A stretch of DNA of 64,000 nt from assembly GCA_017521405.1 (NCBI GenBank), contig JAFXCP010000012.1, forward strand, positions 32,591 through 96,590, read 5' to 3'. This DNA is from Akkermansia sp. (GTDB taxonomy: Bacteria; Verrucomicrobiota; Verrucomicrobiia; Verrucomicrobiales; Akkermansiaceae). Under the pieces are notes generated by a model. It searched no databases, had not been told where the DNA came from, and was given only the letters and a program-made list of their open reading frames with translations. The translations under genes and the position numbers were made by a program. This document shows positions 1-8,281 of this stretch, piece after piece. The stretch's first letter is position 1, and every line of letters starts with the position of its first letter.

Positions 1-375
1 GCCTATATGGGGCCGGGCTCTCTGGTTCCCACCACGGCGCACACCGGCATTCCCCGTTTCACGGATTGGGACACAGTGTTTGAGTGGCACCCGGACGTTG
101 TGTACCTGCTACGTGTGCAAAACGAACGCATGGATTCCCCCTTCTTCCCTGCGGCGGATTACCACCAAGCCTTCGGCGTAACGGAAGAGCGGCTTCTCCG
201 TCTGGATGCCATGGATGCTTGCATTATGCACCCCGGTCCCGTAAACCGTGGAGTAGAGCTTTGCGATGCTGCCATGGACTACCGTAACAACCTCGTATGC
301 AACCAAGTGGAAAACGGTGTTGCCGCCCGCATGAGCATCCTTTCCTATCTCCATCCCTCCACACTGTCGTTATGA
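1..375 (+). CDS. pyrB: Aspartate carbamoyltransferase catalytic subunit, C-terminal part (partial at left edge)
   Basis: This is the last 124 codons of PyrB, which condenses aspartate with carbamoyl phosphate in pyrimidine synthesis. The reading frame is open to the left edge, so the ATG at 7 is internal. The segment MHPGPVNRGVEL is the conserved aspartate-binding/C-terminal signature of the family, and LLRVQNERM fits the preceding helix. The TGA at 373-375 overlaps the ATG of the next gene by 4 nt, so the two are probably translationally coupled. The N-terminal carbamoyl-phosphate domain lies outside the window. Confidence 0.93.
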   Translation, partial: AYMGPGSLVPTTAHTGIPRFTDWDTVFEWHPDVVYLLRVQNERMDSPFFPAADYHQAFGVTEERLLRLDAMDACIMHPGPVNRGVELCDAAMDYRNNLVCNQVENGVAARMSILSYLHPSTLSL

Positions 376-1661
376 CCAGCACCTACATTTTGAATGCCAC
401 ATGGGCTCCCACCGGGGAGGTGTTTGATTTGAGGCTTACCCCGGGCAGCAGCCACTGCGTGGCTGAGCTGGGCGGCATCACTATCCGGGACGCTAAAGTA
501 TACCCCTCCGGCAAGATGTCCATTCCCACCGGGGCAACCCGTGTGATTGATGCCACGGGCAAACTCTTCCTCCCCGCCTTGTTCGATATGCACGCCAAGG
601 TGGAAATTGCCGGCCGCAGCAAGCGCGAATCCGTAAGCCGCACCGGGCAGGCAGCCATTCAAGGCGGCGTGTGGGGTATGCTCGTCATGCCTACGGCGGG
701 ATTTGTCTTCGACAATGCAGCCACGCTCGACAGCTTCCAAGATGCTGTTTCGCAACGCTCTGCGGCAGAGATGTTCCCGGCAGGATGCATCTCTCTGGGC
801 ATGGAGGGCACGCAGCAGGCCCCTTACAACACCTTGGCCGCGCGCGGAGTCTCTATTCTGAGCGATGGCGGAGCGCCCCCTACCGACCTCCTCATGCTGC
901 ACAGAGCCATGAAGTATGCAGCAGAACTGGGACTCACCTTTGCTATTCGCGGGGATGTGCCGGCTCTTTCTGCAGGCACCTGCATCCATCCCGGTACAAC
1001 GGCCTACAAACTCGGTCTGCGCTCCACCCCACCCTGTGCGGAAGAAATCGGCATAGAAACCATCATCCGCTTAGCACAGGACGCCGGGGCTGCGCTGCAC
1101 ATCCAAACCGTCAGCACCGCCAAGGGAGTGGAAAGCATCCGCAGAGCGAAAGCCGCCGGCTGCCGCATCACAGCAGAAGTTGCCTTGCACCACCTTATCT
1201 ATACCCACGAGAACATAGGTGATTATGACACCAACTTTAAAACCGTCCCCCCGCTGCGTGAACAAGCAGATGCAGACGCCCTGCTGGCCGGCCTGAAGGA
1301 TGGCACCATCGATTGCATCGTTTCCGACCACACCCCATGCCCGCCTTTTGATAAGAAGCAGGATTTCTCCACAGCTCCGCAGGGGATGACGGCTTTGGAC
1401 TACTTCCTCCCCCAGTTGTACAGCAAGCTGGTAGCCACCGGGAAACTCACTTGGGAAGAATTGGTACGTACCTGTTGCCTAAATCCCTGCCGTATTGCCG
1501 GGCCGGAGATAGACGAGGAAGAGCCGGATGGCATCCCCCTGCTCTTATTCGACCCCCAAACCACCGGAACTATCTCCGCAGCCTCTCTTCCCAGCGGCAC
1601 AATTAACACGCCTCTTCTTGGGCAAACTATTTGTGGTACGGTTACACTTCCCCTTCAATAA
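372..1661 (+). CDS. Dihydroorotase-like protein with lost metal ligands (PyrC'/PyrX type)
   Basis: A 429-residue amidohydrolase of the type I dihydroorotase family. The start at 372 overlaps the pyrB stop by ATGA; a longer frame from 297 would run into pyrB. The overall fold signature is present: DMHAK near residue 76, LHIQTVSTAKG, a VALHHL segment, PPLREQ, GTIDCIVSDHTP. In active enzymes the first motif is DxHxH followed by LR, and the third is HVST. Here they read DMHAKVE and TVST, so two metal-binding His and the substrate Arg are replaced, while the SDHTP aspartate remains. By analogy with inactive PyrC' proteins that scaffold PyrB, I infer a structural partner of the adjacent aspartate transcarbamoylase, with the true dihydroorotase elsewhere. 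Confidence 0.8.
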   Translation: MTSTYILNATWAPTGEVFDLRLTPGSSHCVAELGGITIRDAKVYPSGKMSIPTGATRVIDATGKLFLPALFDMHAKVEIAGRSKRESVSRTGQAAIQGGVWGMLVMPTAGFVFDNAATLDSFQDAVSQRSAAEMFPAGCISLGMEGTQQAPYNTLAARGVSILSDGGAPPTDLLMLHRAMKYAAELGLTFAIRGDVPALSAGTCIHPGTTAYKLGLRSTPPCAEEIGIETIIRLAQDAGAALHIQTVSTAKGVESIRRAKAAGCRITAEVALHHLIYTHENIGDYDTNFKTVPPLREQADADALLAGLKDGTIDCIVSDHTPCPPFDKKQDFSTAPQGMTALDYFLPQLYSKLVATGKLTWEELVRTCCLNPCRIAGPEIDEEEPDGIPLLLFDPQTTGTISAASLPSGTINTPLLGQTICGTVTLPLQ

Positions 1662-1681
1662 ATCCCCCTTTATCTGCACCC

Positions 1682-2620
1682 ATGGTTATCTACATTATCA
1701 GTGATGGTAAAAACGGACATCTCTCTCAGACGAGAGGCTTGGCCTACGCCATTGAGGAACAGCTTGCCCAAAAACATCCCGGTAAAGAGTTCCGTTGCCA
1801 CGAGCTGAACATCTCCTCCCTCGGGTGGTTTTCCAAGCTCTTTTACAAAGGTGAATCCGGGCTTCCCCGGCCGGATTTAGTGCTTTGTGCAGGCCATAGC
1901 ACCCATTTGGCAGCACTGAGCGTAGCCCGGCATTATGCCTGTCCCTGCATGGTCTGCATGCGCCCCAGCCTACCGGCCGGTATGTTTGACTTATGCATTA
2001 CCCCCCGGCATGATCTTCCCGATGGCTTCCTAGGGAACGCCAAAATTTTCCCCACTAATGGGGCAATTAACGGCATTCACCCCCAACCGGATGTCCCCAA
2101 GACCGAAACGCTCATCCTCATCGGTGGTCCCAGCAAAAGTTACAAGTGGGATGAGGAGGAAGTGCTAACCCAACTTTCCAGCATTACCAGTGTCTCCACC
2201 ACCCCCATGGTGCTGACCACTTCCCGCCGAACCCCGGCGGATTTTGTAGCAGATGTCAGCAAAGCCTGCCCGAGCATCCGTGTAGTGCCTGTGGAGGAAA
2301 CCGCCCCCGGCTGGGTGGCCGAGCATCTTTCCAAAGCGAAAGAAGTGTGGGTAACGCAGGACAGCGTTTCCATGGTATACGAGGCGCTTTCTAGCGGTGC
2401 ACCCGTGGGCATTCTGGAAATGCCCCCCAAGGAAGGCCCCCACAAGCCGGATTCCTCCCGCATTGCGCGAGGGCTCAACATGCTTATCAGCGACGGAAGC
2501 GTGTGCCGGTTTACTGAATGGGCCAAGACGCATACCATACCCCAAGCCAAGGAGCCCCTCAACGAAGCCGCCCGGGCTGCCGCCTACATTCTGGAACACT
2601 TCCCCAAATTACTGTCATGA
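1682..2620 (+). CDS. ELM1/GtrOC1-like family protein (Mito_fiss_Elm1 domain), putative glycan enzyme
   Basis: 312 residues covering one domain of the family that includes plant mitochondrial-fission ELM1. Recognisable pieces are SDGKNGHLSQTRGLA at the N-terminus, LILIGGPSKSYKWD in the middle and VTQDSVSMVYEALSSGAPVG near the C-terminus; the last resembles the donor-binding region of GT-B glycosyltransferases. The ATG at 1682 is chosen because the family motif begins a few residues later; an upstream in-frame start at 1631 would overlap the preceding gene. It lies 20 nt after the dihydroorotase-like gene and overlaps the next glycosyltransferase by ATGA. The bacterial function is not established; the neighbours suggest envelope glycan assembly. 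Confidence 0.8.
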   Translation: MVIYIISDGKNGHLSQTRGLAYAIEEQLAQKHPGKEFRCHELNISSLGWFSKLFYKGESGLPRPDLVLCAGHSTHLAALSVARHYACPCMVCMRPSLPAGMFDLCITPRHDLPDGFLGNAKIFPTNGAINGIHPQPDVPKTETLILIGGPSKSYKWDEEEVLTQLSSITSVSTTPMVLTTSRRTPADFVADVSKACPSIRVVPVEETAPGWVAEHLSKAKEVWVTQDSVSMVYEALSSGAPVGILEMPPKEGPHKPDSSRIARGLNMLISDGSVCRFTEWAKTHTIPQAKEPLNEAARAAAYILEHFPKLLS

Positions 2621-3732
2621 AAATCATGCACATGTTACCCTCCCTCTCCTCGGGAGGCGTGGAACAAGTGGTTTTAGAGCTTTGCGAAGGGCTCTGCGCC
2701 CATCATACAGAAAATGTAGTTGTTTCCGCCGGGGGAAGCATGGTTCCGGCTATTGAGGCCACAGGAGCCCGGCACATCACAAGCTCCGTAGGCAAGAAAA
2801 GCCTCAAAACCCTCCTGCAAATCGGCCGCATGGCCAAGCTCCTGCGGGAGGAGAAACCGGATATTCTGCATCTTCACTCCCGCGTTCCGGCATGGGTGGG
2901 CTATCTGGCCTGCCGCAGGCTGAAAGCAAAGGAACGGCCAGCCATCGTCACCAGCTTTCACGGCTTCCACTCTGTGAATGCCTACTCGGCTATCATGGCT
3001 AAGGGAGATGCCGTTATCGCTGTTTCCCGATGCATGCGAGAGCATATTCTGGAAAACTACACGCAAACTCCGCAAGAAAGCATCGTAGTCATCCCGAATT
3101 CCGTAGATACCACCCAGCATTTCCCGGAATATCAGCCCACTAAAGAATGGCTGGCTTCTTGGAGAAAGGCGCATCCGGAGCTGGAGGACAGGTACACCCT
3201 CTGCTTGCCCGGGCGCATTACGCGGCTTAAAGGAGCAACGCACCTGCCGATTATTTTGGAAAATCTGCATCGCAAGGGCATTCCGGCGCATGCCGTCATC
3301 GTAGGGGAAACCAAAAAAGGCAAAGAATCCTTCCGGGACGAAGTCGTTGCAGCCCTCAAGGAGAAAGGCATGGAATCCTATGTTACATGGACAGGGCACC
3401 GCACGGATTTAAGAGATATCCTCTGCGTGTGCGATGTGACGCTCTCCCTCACCCTCCAGCCGGAATCCTTTGGCAAAACCACATTGGACGCACTCTCCCT
3501 GGGGCGCCCGGTGGCAGGCTATGAACACGGCGGTGTGGGCGAGCAGCTCGAACTCTTCCTGCCCCAAGGCATGGTACCGGCATGCCAAGCGGAAGCTATG
3601 GCAGATAAGCTGGCCGAATGGTACCAGTATGGTTGCCCCACGCCCCAGCCTTCCGTACCACCGCCCTATCGGCGGGAAAACATGATTAAGGCCCATTTGG
3701 ATTTGTACCGCAAACTCAAGCCCGGAGTATGA
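2617..3732 (+). CDS. Glycosyltransferase family 4 protein
   Basis: 371-residue GT-B enzyme. The N-terminal domain opens with MLPSLSSGGVEQVVLEL, the glycine-rich GT4 start. HLHSRVPAWVGYLA and VIAVSRCM are typical acceptor-domain segments. The C-terminal domain has LPGRITRLKGATHL and the retaining-enzyme EX7E-like motif in QPESFGKTTLDALSLGRP. No signal peptide or membrane segment is visible, so it acts on the cytoplasmic face. It overlaps both neighbours by ATGA. Donor and acceptor cannot be told from sequence; LPS or another surface glycan is likely. Confidence 0.9.
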   Translation: MKIMHMLPSLSSGGVEQVVLELCEGLCAHHTENVVVSAGGSMVPAIEATGARHITSSVGKKSLKTLLQIGRMAKLLREEKPDILHLHSRVPAWVGYLACRRLKAKERPAIVTSFHGFHSVNAYSAIMAKGDAVIAVSRCMREHILENYTQTPQESIVVIPNSVDTTQHFPEYQPTKEWLASWRKAHPELEDRYTLCLPGRITRLKGATHLPIILENLHRKGIPAHAVIVGETKKGKESFRDEVVAALKEKGMESYVTWTGHRTDLRDILCVCDVTLSLTLQPESFGKTTLDALSLGRPVAGYEHGGVGEQLELFLPQGMVPACQAEAMADKLAEWYQYGCPTPQPSVPPPYRRENMIKAHLDLYRKLKPGV

Positions 3733-4847
3733 TGCTGCTGCACATCAGCCCGTATTTACACCCGGGCAGCACCAGCCAGCTGGCGGCGGATTTGGCCAGC
3801 GGGTTGCAGTTTCATCATACTCTGGAAAACACTGTACTCTCCCCCTCCAACTCACTCGTTGGGCGCATGGTGTCCGCCCAAGTGCAACACGGCATCTTTA
3901 CCGCAGACAAATCCTTCCCGACCCGAAGACACAAAAACCAACTCCTGCAATGGCTGGACAAAACCCTGCCGGATGTCATCCTTGCTTATGACCTACGCAG
4001 CATTGAATTAGCCCACCAATGCCTCAAATCTCTGCCGGGGCACCAGCAAGCCAACATCATTGGTATTCTGGCAAATCATAGCTCCCTGCAAGGGAACCCT
4101 GAGGCTTTGCAACTGTGCCACACCTTAATTGTTCCCACCCGACACATGCGGGAAGTTCTGCGGCACCACTGCGGCGTAAATGGTGAGAGCCTCCGCATCA
4201 GCGTCATACCACTGGGAATTAACACGGCCCTTTGCTATCCGACCTACAAGCCGGCGGAAGTCTGGCTGGAGGAATGGAGGAGGAAACACCCCTACTCCCC
4301 GGGGACACTCACCCTCTGCATTCCCTGCCGCCTCTCACCCTCCAGCGGATTGGAAGATTTGGCAACCATACTCCCTATTCTTCACAAAGCCGGCATCCAG
4401 ACGCACGTTTACATCGTGGGGGATACCACAACAGCCGATGCCCACTACATCCACCAATTACGGCGGGACTTCAAAGCAGCCCGGCTTACATCCCAGATTA
4501 CATGGCTAGGAACGCGGGGAGATTTGAGGGACATCATGTGTGCATGCGATATATGCCTCTCTCTGGCGCCACGCCCCGCATGCCATCACCAAGCTGCACT
4601 GGAAGCTCTTTCCCTTGGTCGCCCCCTTGCCGGATACGACCACGGAGCTGTGGGAGAACTACTGGAAGCCTTCCTCCCGGAGGGAAAAGTTAACCCCGGA
4701 GATGCCGCAGCCATGGCAGACACCCTTACCCAATGGGCAACCTACCGCCCGGATCCCTACCAAGGAATCCCTTACCCCTATCGCTTTTCCGATACTCTGG
4801 CCAGCGTGGCGGAAATATGTCTCACCCAAAAATATCCCACCAAGTAA
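3729..4847 (+). CDS. Glycosyltransferase family 4 protein, degenerate paralogue of its upstream neighbour
   Basis: 372 residues, clearly paralogous to the preceding gene: both share a (C/I)PxR(I/L)(T/S) segment, the W.G.R.DLRDI.C.CD.(C/T)LSL stretch and the LEALSLGRPLAGYDHGAVGE stretch. In this copy the motif that reads PESFG in the first gene reads PACHH, so the first glutamate of EX7E is gone, and the N-terminal GGVE loop reads PGSTSQ. It may have altered or lost catalysis, or act as a partner subunit. The start overlaps the previous stop by ATGA. It is the last gene of the overlapping cluster. Confidence 0.82.
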   Translation: MMLLHISPYLHPGSTSQLAADLASGLQFHHTLENTVLSPSNSLVGRMVSAQVQHGIFTADKSFPTRRHKNQLLQWLDKTLPDVILAYDLRSIELAHQCLKSLPGHQQANIIGILANHSSLQGNPEALQLCHTLIVPTRHMREVLRHHCGVNGESLRISVIPLGINTALCYPTYKPAEVWLEEWRRKHPYSPGTLTLCIPCRLSPSSGLEDLATILPILHKAGIQTHVYIVGDTTTADAHYIHQLRRDFKAARLTSQITWLGTRGDLRDIMCACDICLSLAPRPACHHQAALEALSLGRPLAGYDHGAVGELLEAFLPEGKVNPGDAAAMADTLTQWATYRPDPYQGIPYPYRFSDTLASVAEICLTQKYPTK

Positions 4848-4851
4848 AGCC

Positions 4852-4880
4852 TTGACCCCACCTTTCATAACTGATAAAAT
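4852..4880 (+). promoter_or_regulatory. Promoter for the thioredoxin-fold protein gene
   Basis: TTGACC at 4852-4857, a 17-bp spacer and TAAAAT at 4875-4880. The start codon is only 10 nt after the -10 box, giving a predicted leader of a few nucleotides. Confidence 0.75.
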
Positions 4881-4890
4881 ACCTGCCTAT

Positions 4891-5559
4891 ATGATGAAAC
4901 GTATTCTTTTCTCAATCTCTCTCTCCCTTTCTGTTTTGGTAACAGGGCTGCCTGCAGTAATGGCTCAGGACTCCGGGGAGGGGCTCTCCAAGCGCGAACA
5001 ACGCAAACTGGAACGCGAAGCCAAGCGCAATGCTAAGAAGAAGAAAAAATCCGGCGAGGACGAGGATGATAAAGACAAAAAGAAAAAAAAGAAAAAAGCC
5101 GATAAACGTGCCGTCATCAAAGCAATCAAAGACTTGGATTTGCTGGACGGCAAAGTAGGCAACGGCAAGTACTTCATGTATGCCCAGGTTGATTCCCTCA
5201 GCACGGAAAGCAATGATTTTGTAGATGAACTTAATAAAAAACAGAAGGACTACAAACGCGCCGGAGCCGGAATCCTCCTCATCTGCCACACTGCCACCAA
5301 GGAAGAAACCAACGAATTCCTGAAGAGAAGAAGAAATAAAATCGGAGCCATTATGGCCTCAGATAAAATGCTGGGAGAAACACTCCCCGGGTATTCCCTC
5401 AATAGCAGCACGCCTAACGTCACCATTGTAGATGGTACGGGCAAAGTGATTACCAGCGGCTCGGCCTCCGCCGCGCAAGCTTGGCTGGACGAACAAACCG
5501 GCGGCAGCAAGAAGACAGAAACAACTGAAGAAGAGAACTCTCCTTCCGGAGAAGAATAA
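4891..5559 (+). CDS. Secreted Lys-rich protein with a cysteine-less thioredoxin-like fold
   Basis: 222 residues. Residues 1-25 form a signal peptide ending at VMAQD. A highly charged stretch rich in Lys, Glu and Asp follows (about residues 30-70). The remainder matches, segment for segment, the thioredoxin-like protein at 18315: VIKAIKDLDLL against VIKDIDFL, and TPNVTIVDGTGKVI against TIPRIIIVSKDGDRL, the cis-Pro region. The CxxC motif of that protein is absent here. The fold is inferred; a non-redox binding role is possible. The start follows a promoter by 10 nt; a longer upstream frame is not protein-like. Confidence 0.75.
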   Translation: MMKRILFSISLSLSVLVTGLPAVMAQDSGEGLSKREQRKLEREAKRNAKKKKKSGEDEDDKDKKKKKKKADKRAVIKAIKDLDLLDGKVGNGKYFMYAQVDSLSTESNDFVDELNKKQKDYKRAGAGILLICHTATKEETNEFLKRRRNKIGAIMASDKMLGETLPGYSLNSSTPNVTIVDGTGKVITSGSASAAQAWLDEQTGGSKKTETTEEENSPSGEE

Positions 5560-5566
5560 CCCCATC

Positions 5567-6088
5567 ATGAAAGAAACCCTTATTGACCTGAAAGAACGCC
5601 GCAGCTGCCGCAAATACGAAGCCAGACAAGTGGCGGAGGAAGATTTGCAGGCCGTGCTGGAAGTAGGCACCTATGCCCCCACCGGCCATGGCTCCCAATC
5701 CCCCCGCATGGTCGTAGTGCAAGAGCCGGCACTCATTCGGAAGCTCTCAGCCCTCAATGCCGAGGTGATGGGCACCACCCGGGATCCCTTTTATGGGGCT
5801 CCCACAGCTATTGTGGTGTTCGAGGACACCGCCAATCCCACCGGGCACGAAGACGCCTGCATGGTAATGGCCAACCTGTTGAATGCCGCCCACGCTGTGG
5901 GACTTGGTTCCTGCTGGATTAACCGTGGCCGCCAAATGTTCGAGCTGCCCGGAGCCGCCGGCATCCTCGAATCCTGGGGGCTGGAACCCCAAATGGCCGG
6001 GCTGGCCATTTGCATTCTGGGCTATCCCGCAGAAGGTGGCATAGCCCCGGCTAAACCCCGCAAAGATAACTACATTATCCGCCTTTAA
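5567..6088 (+). CDS. Nitroreductase family protein
   Basis: 173-residue flavoprotein. The N-terminal RRSCRKYEARQVAEEDLQAV is the FMN-phosphate-binding start of the family, TYAPTGHGSQSPRMVVV contributes FMN contacts, and GLGSCWINRG with ILGYPAE near the end are the second FMN-binding region. Such enzymes reduce nitro groups, quinones or other acceptors with NAD(P)H as homodimers; the physiological substrate is unknown. It starts 7 nt after the preceding gene and is probably co-transcribed with it. A strong bidirectional terminator follows. Confidence 0.9.
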   Translation: MKETLIDLKERRSCRKYEARQVAEEDLQAVLEVGTYAPTGHGSQSPRMVVVQEPALIRKLSALNAEVMGTTRDPFYGAPTAIVVFEDTANPTGHEDACMVMANLLNAAHAVGLGSCWINRGRQMFELPGAAGILESWGLEPQMAGLAICILGYPAEGGIAPAKPRKDNYIIRL

Positions 6089-6113
6089 GCAAAGTTCCTC
6101 TTTTCCCCCCCAA

Positions 6114-6151
6114 AAAAACGAGCAGCGGAATCTCTTCCACTGCTCGTTTTT
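6114..6151. terminator. Bidirectional intrinsic terminator
   Basis: AAAAACGAGCAG pairs with CTGCTCGTTTTT around a short inner stem, giving U-runs on both strands. It separates the convergent nitroreductase and ankyrin-repeat genes. Confidence 0.85.
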
Positions 6152-6167
6152 GGTGTAGGGATTATTT

Positions 6168-6734
6168 TTAGCGCGCACCGGCAGCCTGCAACATGCGAGC
6201 CACCTCCATATGCCCTTCCTCCCGGGCTTTCATGAGCGCAGTTTCCCCATCATCATCGCGGGCATTTACCTCGGCTCCGGCGGCAAGCAGAAGCTTCACC
6301 ACCTCCACATCGCCATTATCGGCAGCCTCCATGAGCGCCGTGTTCCCATCATCGTCCTGCTGGTTCACATTTGCCCCGGCGGCAAGCAGGAGTTTTACCG
6401 TTTCCACGCTACGGCTATCAGCCGCCTGAATCAAAGCCGTCTCACCATCCTCATCCTGCTGGTTCACATTTGCCCCGGCCGCAAGAAGCAAGCGCACAAT
6501 CTCGGCACGACCTTTTTCCGCAGCCTCCATCAGCGCAGTAGAACCATCATTATCCTGCATATTGACCGATGCTCCGGCGGCAAGTAAACGTTTTACTGTG
6601 GCTACATCCCCCCACTCGGCAGCATGCATCAAAGGCGTCTCGCCCTCTCTATTGGCTGCATTTACATCGGGCTGCTGCGCGGCGGCAACACCGCACCCGG
6701 CTATTACTATGGCTACCAGTATTTTTTTCATCAT
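6168..6734 (-). CDS. Secreted ankyrin-repeat protein
   Basis: About 188 residues with an N-terminal signal peptide (hydrophobic core, cleavage near GVAAAQQ) and five tandem ankyrin repeats. Each repeat carries the G.T.LM.AA, (V/I)V(K/R)LLLAAGA(N/S)VN and DDG signatures, so the mature protein is almost entirely a repeat solenoid for protein-protein contacts in the periplasm. Three ATG codons lie in a row (6737, 6734, 6731). A GGAG at 6741-6744 is best spaced for 6734 or 6731. It is one of the few genes here with a Shine-Dalgarno sequence and a long leader. Confidence 0.88.
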   Translation of the reverse strand: MMKKILVAIVIAGCGVAAAQQPDVNAANREGETPLMHAAEWGDVATVKRLLAAGASVNMQDNDGSTALMEAAEKGRAEIVRLLLAAGANVNQQDEDGETALIQAADSRSVETVKLLLAAGANVNQQDDDGNTALMEAADNGDVEVVKLLLAAGAEVNARDDDGETALMKAREEGHMEVARMLQAAGAR

Positions 6735-6799
6735 CATCGTCTCCTTTTCTATGGGTTGAATTATCTTCGGATGGCGACTCCCCGCCCTTCCTTAGCTCC

Positions 6800-6828
6800 A
6801 GAGTAACAAGGACTCCCTACCAAGGCAA
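6800..6828 (-). promoter_or_regulatory. Promoter for the ankyrin-repeat gene
   Basis: On the minus strand: TTGCCT (6823-6828), 17-bp spacer, TACTCT (6800-6805). The leader is about 60 nt and carries a GGAG ribosome-binding site, unlike most genes in this window. Confidence 0.65.
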
Positions 6829-6912
6829 CAAAAAAAATCCAACAAGACACACTTTTTTCCTACAATTTATATATGATAATTCTATAAAAAGCCATAATTC
6901 GGAGCTACAGGC

Positions 6913-6941
6913 TTGCGAATGAGAAAGAAATATGCTAGCCT
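6913..6941 (+). promoter_or_regulatory. Promoter for the ECF sigma factor gene
   Basis: TTGCGA at 6913-6918, 17-bp spacer, TAGCCT at 6936-6941, 10 nt before the ATG at 6952. The spacing matches other promoters here, although the -10 box is weak. Confidence 0.55.
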
Positions 6942-6951
6942 GTATGTACAC

Positions 6952-7617
6952 ATGCACACCCCCTCCACCAATCCCCCGCCCACGGACGGCGAGCTGGAAC
7001 AGCTTGCCGCGCGTACGCGGCGCAGTCTCATCATGCGCCTGGGGGACTGGAGGGACCAGCGGAGCTGGGATGAGTTTTACCGCACCTACTGGCGTTTGAT
7101 ATACTCCGTAGCTATACAAGCCGGACTGCGGGAGGACGAAGCCTGGGACGTGGTGCAGGAAACCATTCTGACCATAGCCAAGCAAAGCCTTAAGGGTAGT
7201 TACGACCCGGAACGCGGCTCCTTCAAGATGTGGCTGTGGAATGTAACCCGCTGGCGCATTAACGACCAATTCCGGCACCGCAACAAAAACAAAACAACCG
7301 AGGACAGCCATGCCGTCTTGGAAAACATAGCGGACGCCGGGGGCACCGATTTTGATGCCTTATGGGAACGAGAGTGGCAAGAGAATCTGATGAAAGCCGC
7401 TTTAGAACGCGTCAAAATGAAAGTGGCTCCCAAGCAATTCCAGATTTTTGATTACAACGTGCTACGCGGGATGAGTGCCAACGAAGTGCGCCAAAAGCTG
7501 GGAGTAAGCATCGCCCAAGTCTACCTTGCAAAACACCGTGTAGGGGGGGCACTTAAAAAAGAAATTGGCTATTTACGAGCGCAAGAAAACAGCGAGCCAT
7601 CCCAGCCTGCGGAATAA
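6952..7617 (+). CDS. RNA polymerase sigma factor, ECF (sigma-70 family)
   Basis: 221 residues. Region 2 is visible in WDEFYRTYWRLIYSVAIQAG and DEAWDVVQETILTIAK, followed by the -10-recognition helix around FKMWLWNVTRWRINDQFR. Region 4 is the C-terminal MSANEVRQKLGVSIAQVYLAKHRV, a helix-turn-helix for the -35 element. The ATG at 6952 is preferred over in-frame starts at 6913 (TTG) and 6919 because those lie inside the apparent promoter. No recognisable anti-sigma factor follows; the next gene is unknown and the one after encodes a tail-anchored protein. Confidence 0.88.
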   Translation: MHTPSTNPPPTDGELEQLAARTRRSLIMRLGDWRDQRSWDEFYRTYWRLIYSVAIQAGLREDEAWDVVQETILTIAKQSLKGSYDPERGSFKMWLWNVTRWRINDQFRHRNKNKTTEDSHAVLENIADAGGTDFDALWEREWQENLMKAALERVKMKVAPKQFQIFDYNVLRGMSANEVRQKLGVSIAQVYLAKHRVGGALKKEIGYLRAQENSEPSQPAE

Positions 7618-7652
7618 CACGATTTTTTAACTCCTGTGAACGTGTTTTCAGC

Positions 7653-7681
7653 TTGCAAGGGCATAAGACATTGCCTATACT
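7653..7681 (+). promoter_or_regulatory. Promoter for the unknown gene at 7689
   Basis: TTGCAA at 7653-7658, exactly 17 bp, TATACT at 7676-7681. Only 7 nt separate the -10 box from the ATG, so transcription should begin at or next to the start codon (leaderless mRNA). Confidence 0.8.
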
Positions 7682-7688
7682 TTCGCGC

Positions 7689-8264
7689 ATGGAATGGAAC
7701 GACCACTTCATGAGTCTCTTCCGGGAAGCAGCAGAGCGCTATATCTCCAGCCCTCAGTCCGCCCCGGAACGCTTCTACCTACCGGAAGAACAGGTCTTTC
7801 TGAAAAGCATTGGTTACCAACCTGCAGAAATGCACGGCTATGTGCGTGAATACGTCACCAAAGGAGCCCCAACCCCCAGCACGGCACTGCTCATAGCCTC
7901 CGTACGCCGCTCCTTCTTCCTTACGGCACAGCGTGGAATGTCCGGCAATGCTAAACCGCTCCGCGCCGGAGATTTACCAGCAGAAAACGAGGAATTTCAG
8001 GAAATTGCCTATCTTCCGCGCATTATCCGCAAAGCGGAAGCCAAGCTCTTCGGCATATTGGATTCGGATTTGATGTATGGCGATGAGAAGGACTTGGAGT
8101 TTTTGAAAACCCATGGCAACATTCACCCGGCAGATTTCCTGCAAATGGCAGCATCCGCCCGCAGCGACCGGCAAAAACTCGTAGCCGCCGTGCTGAATGC
8201 CATGCGAAACAATGGCGAGGTTCTCCCCGGTGCCACCCCCGAGGACCAAAAGACCCTTCTGTAA
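7689..8264 (+). CDS. Conserved-looking protein of unknown function
   Basis: 191 residues, soluble, with no signal peptide or membrane segment. I do not recognise a family. It is rich in amphipathic helices (LFREAAERYISS, EIAYLPRIIRKAEAKLFGIL, HPADFLQMAASARSDRQKLVAAVLNAM). The start is set at 7689 because the upstream in-frame TTG at 7653 is the -35 box of its own promoter. It sits between the ECF sigma factor and a tail-anchored protein, so a role with either is possible but unproven. Confidence 0.7.
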   Translation: MEWNDHFMSLFREAAERYISSPQSAPERFYLPEEQVFLKSIGYQPAEMHGYVREYVTKGAPTPSTALLIASVRRSFFLTAQRGMSGNAKPLRAGDLPAENEEFQEIAYLPRIIRKAEAKLFGILDSDLMYGDEKDLEFLKTHGNIHPADFLQMAASARSDRQKLVAAVLNAMRNNGEVLPGATPEDQKTLL

Positions 8265-8281
8265 GCACTGCCCTGCCTGCT

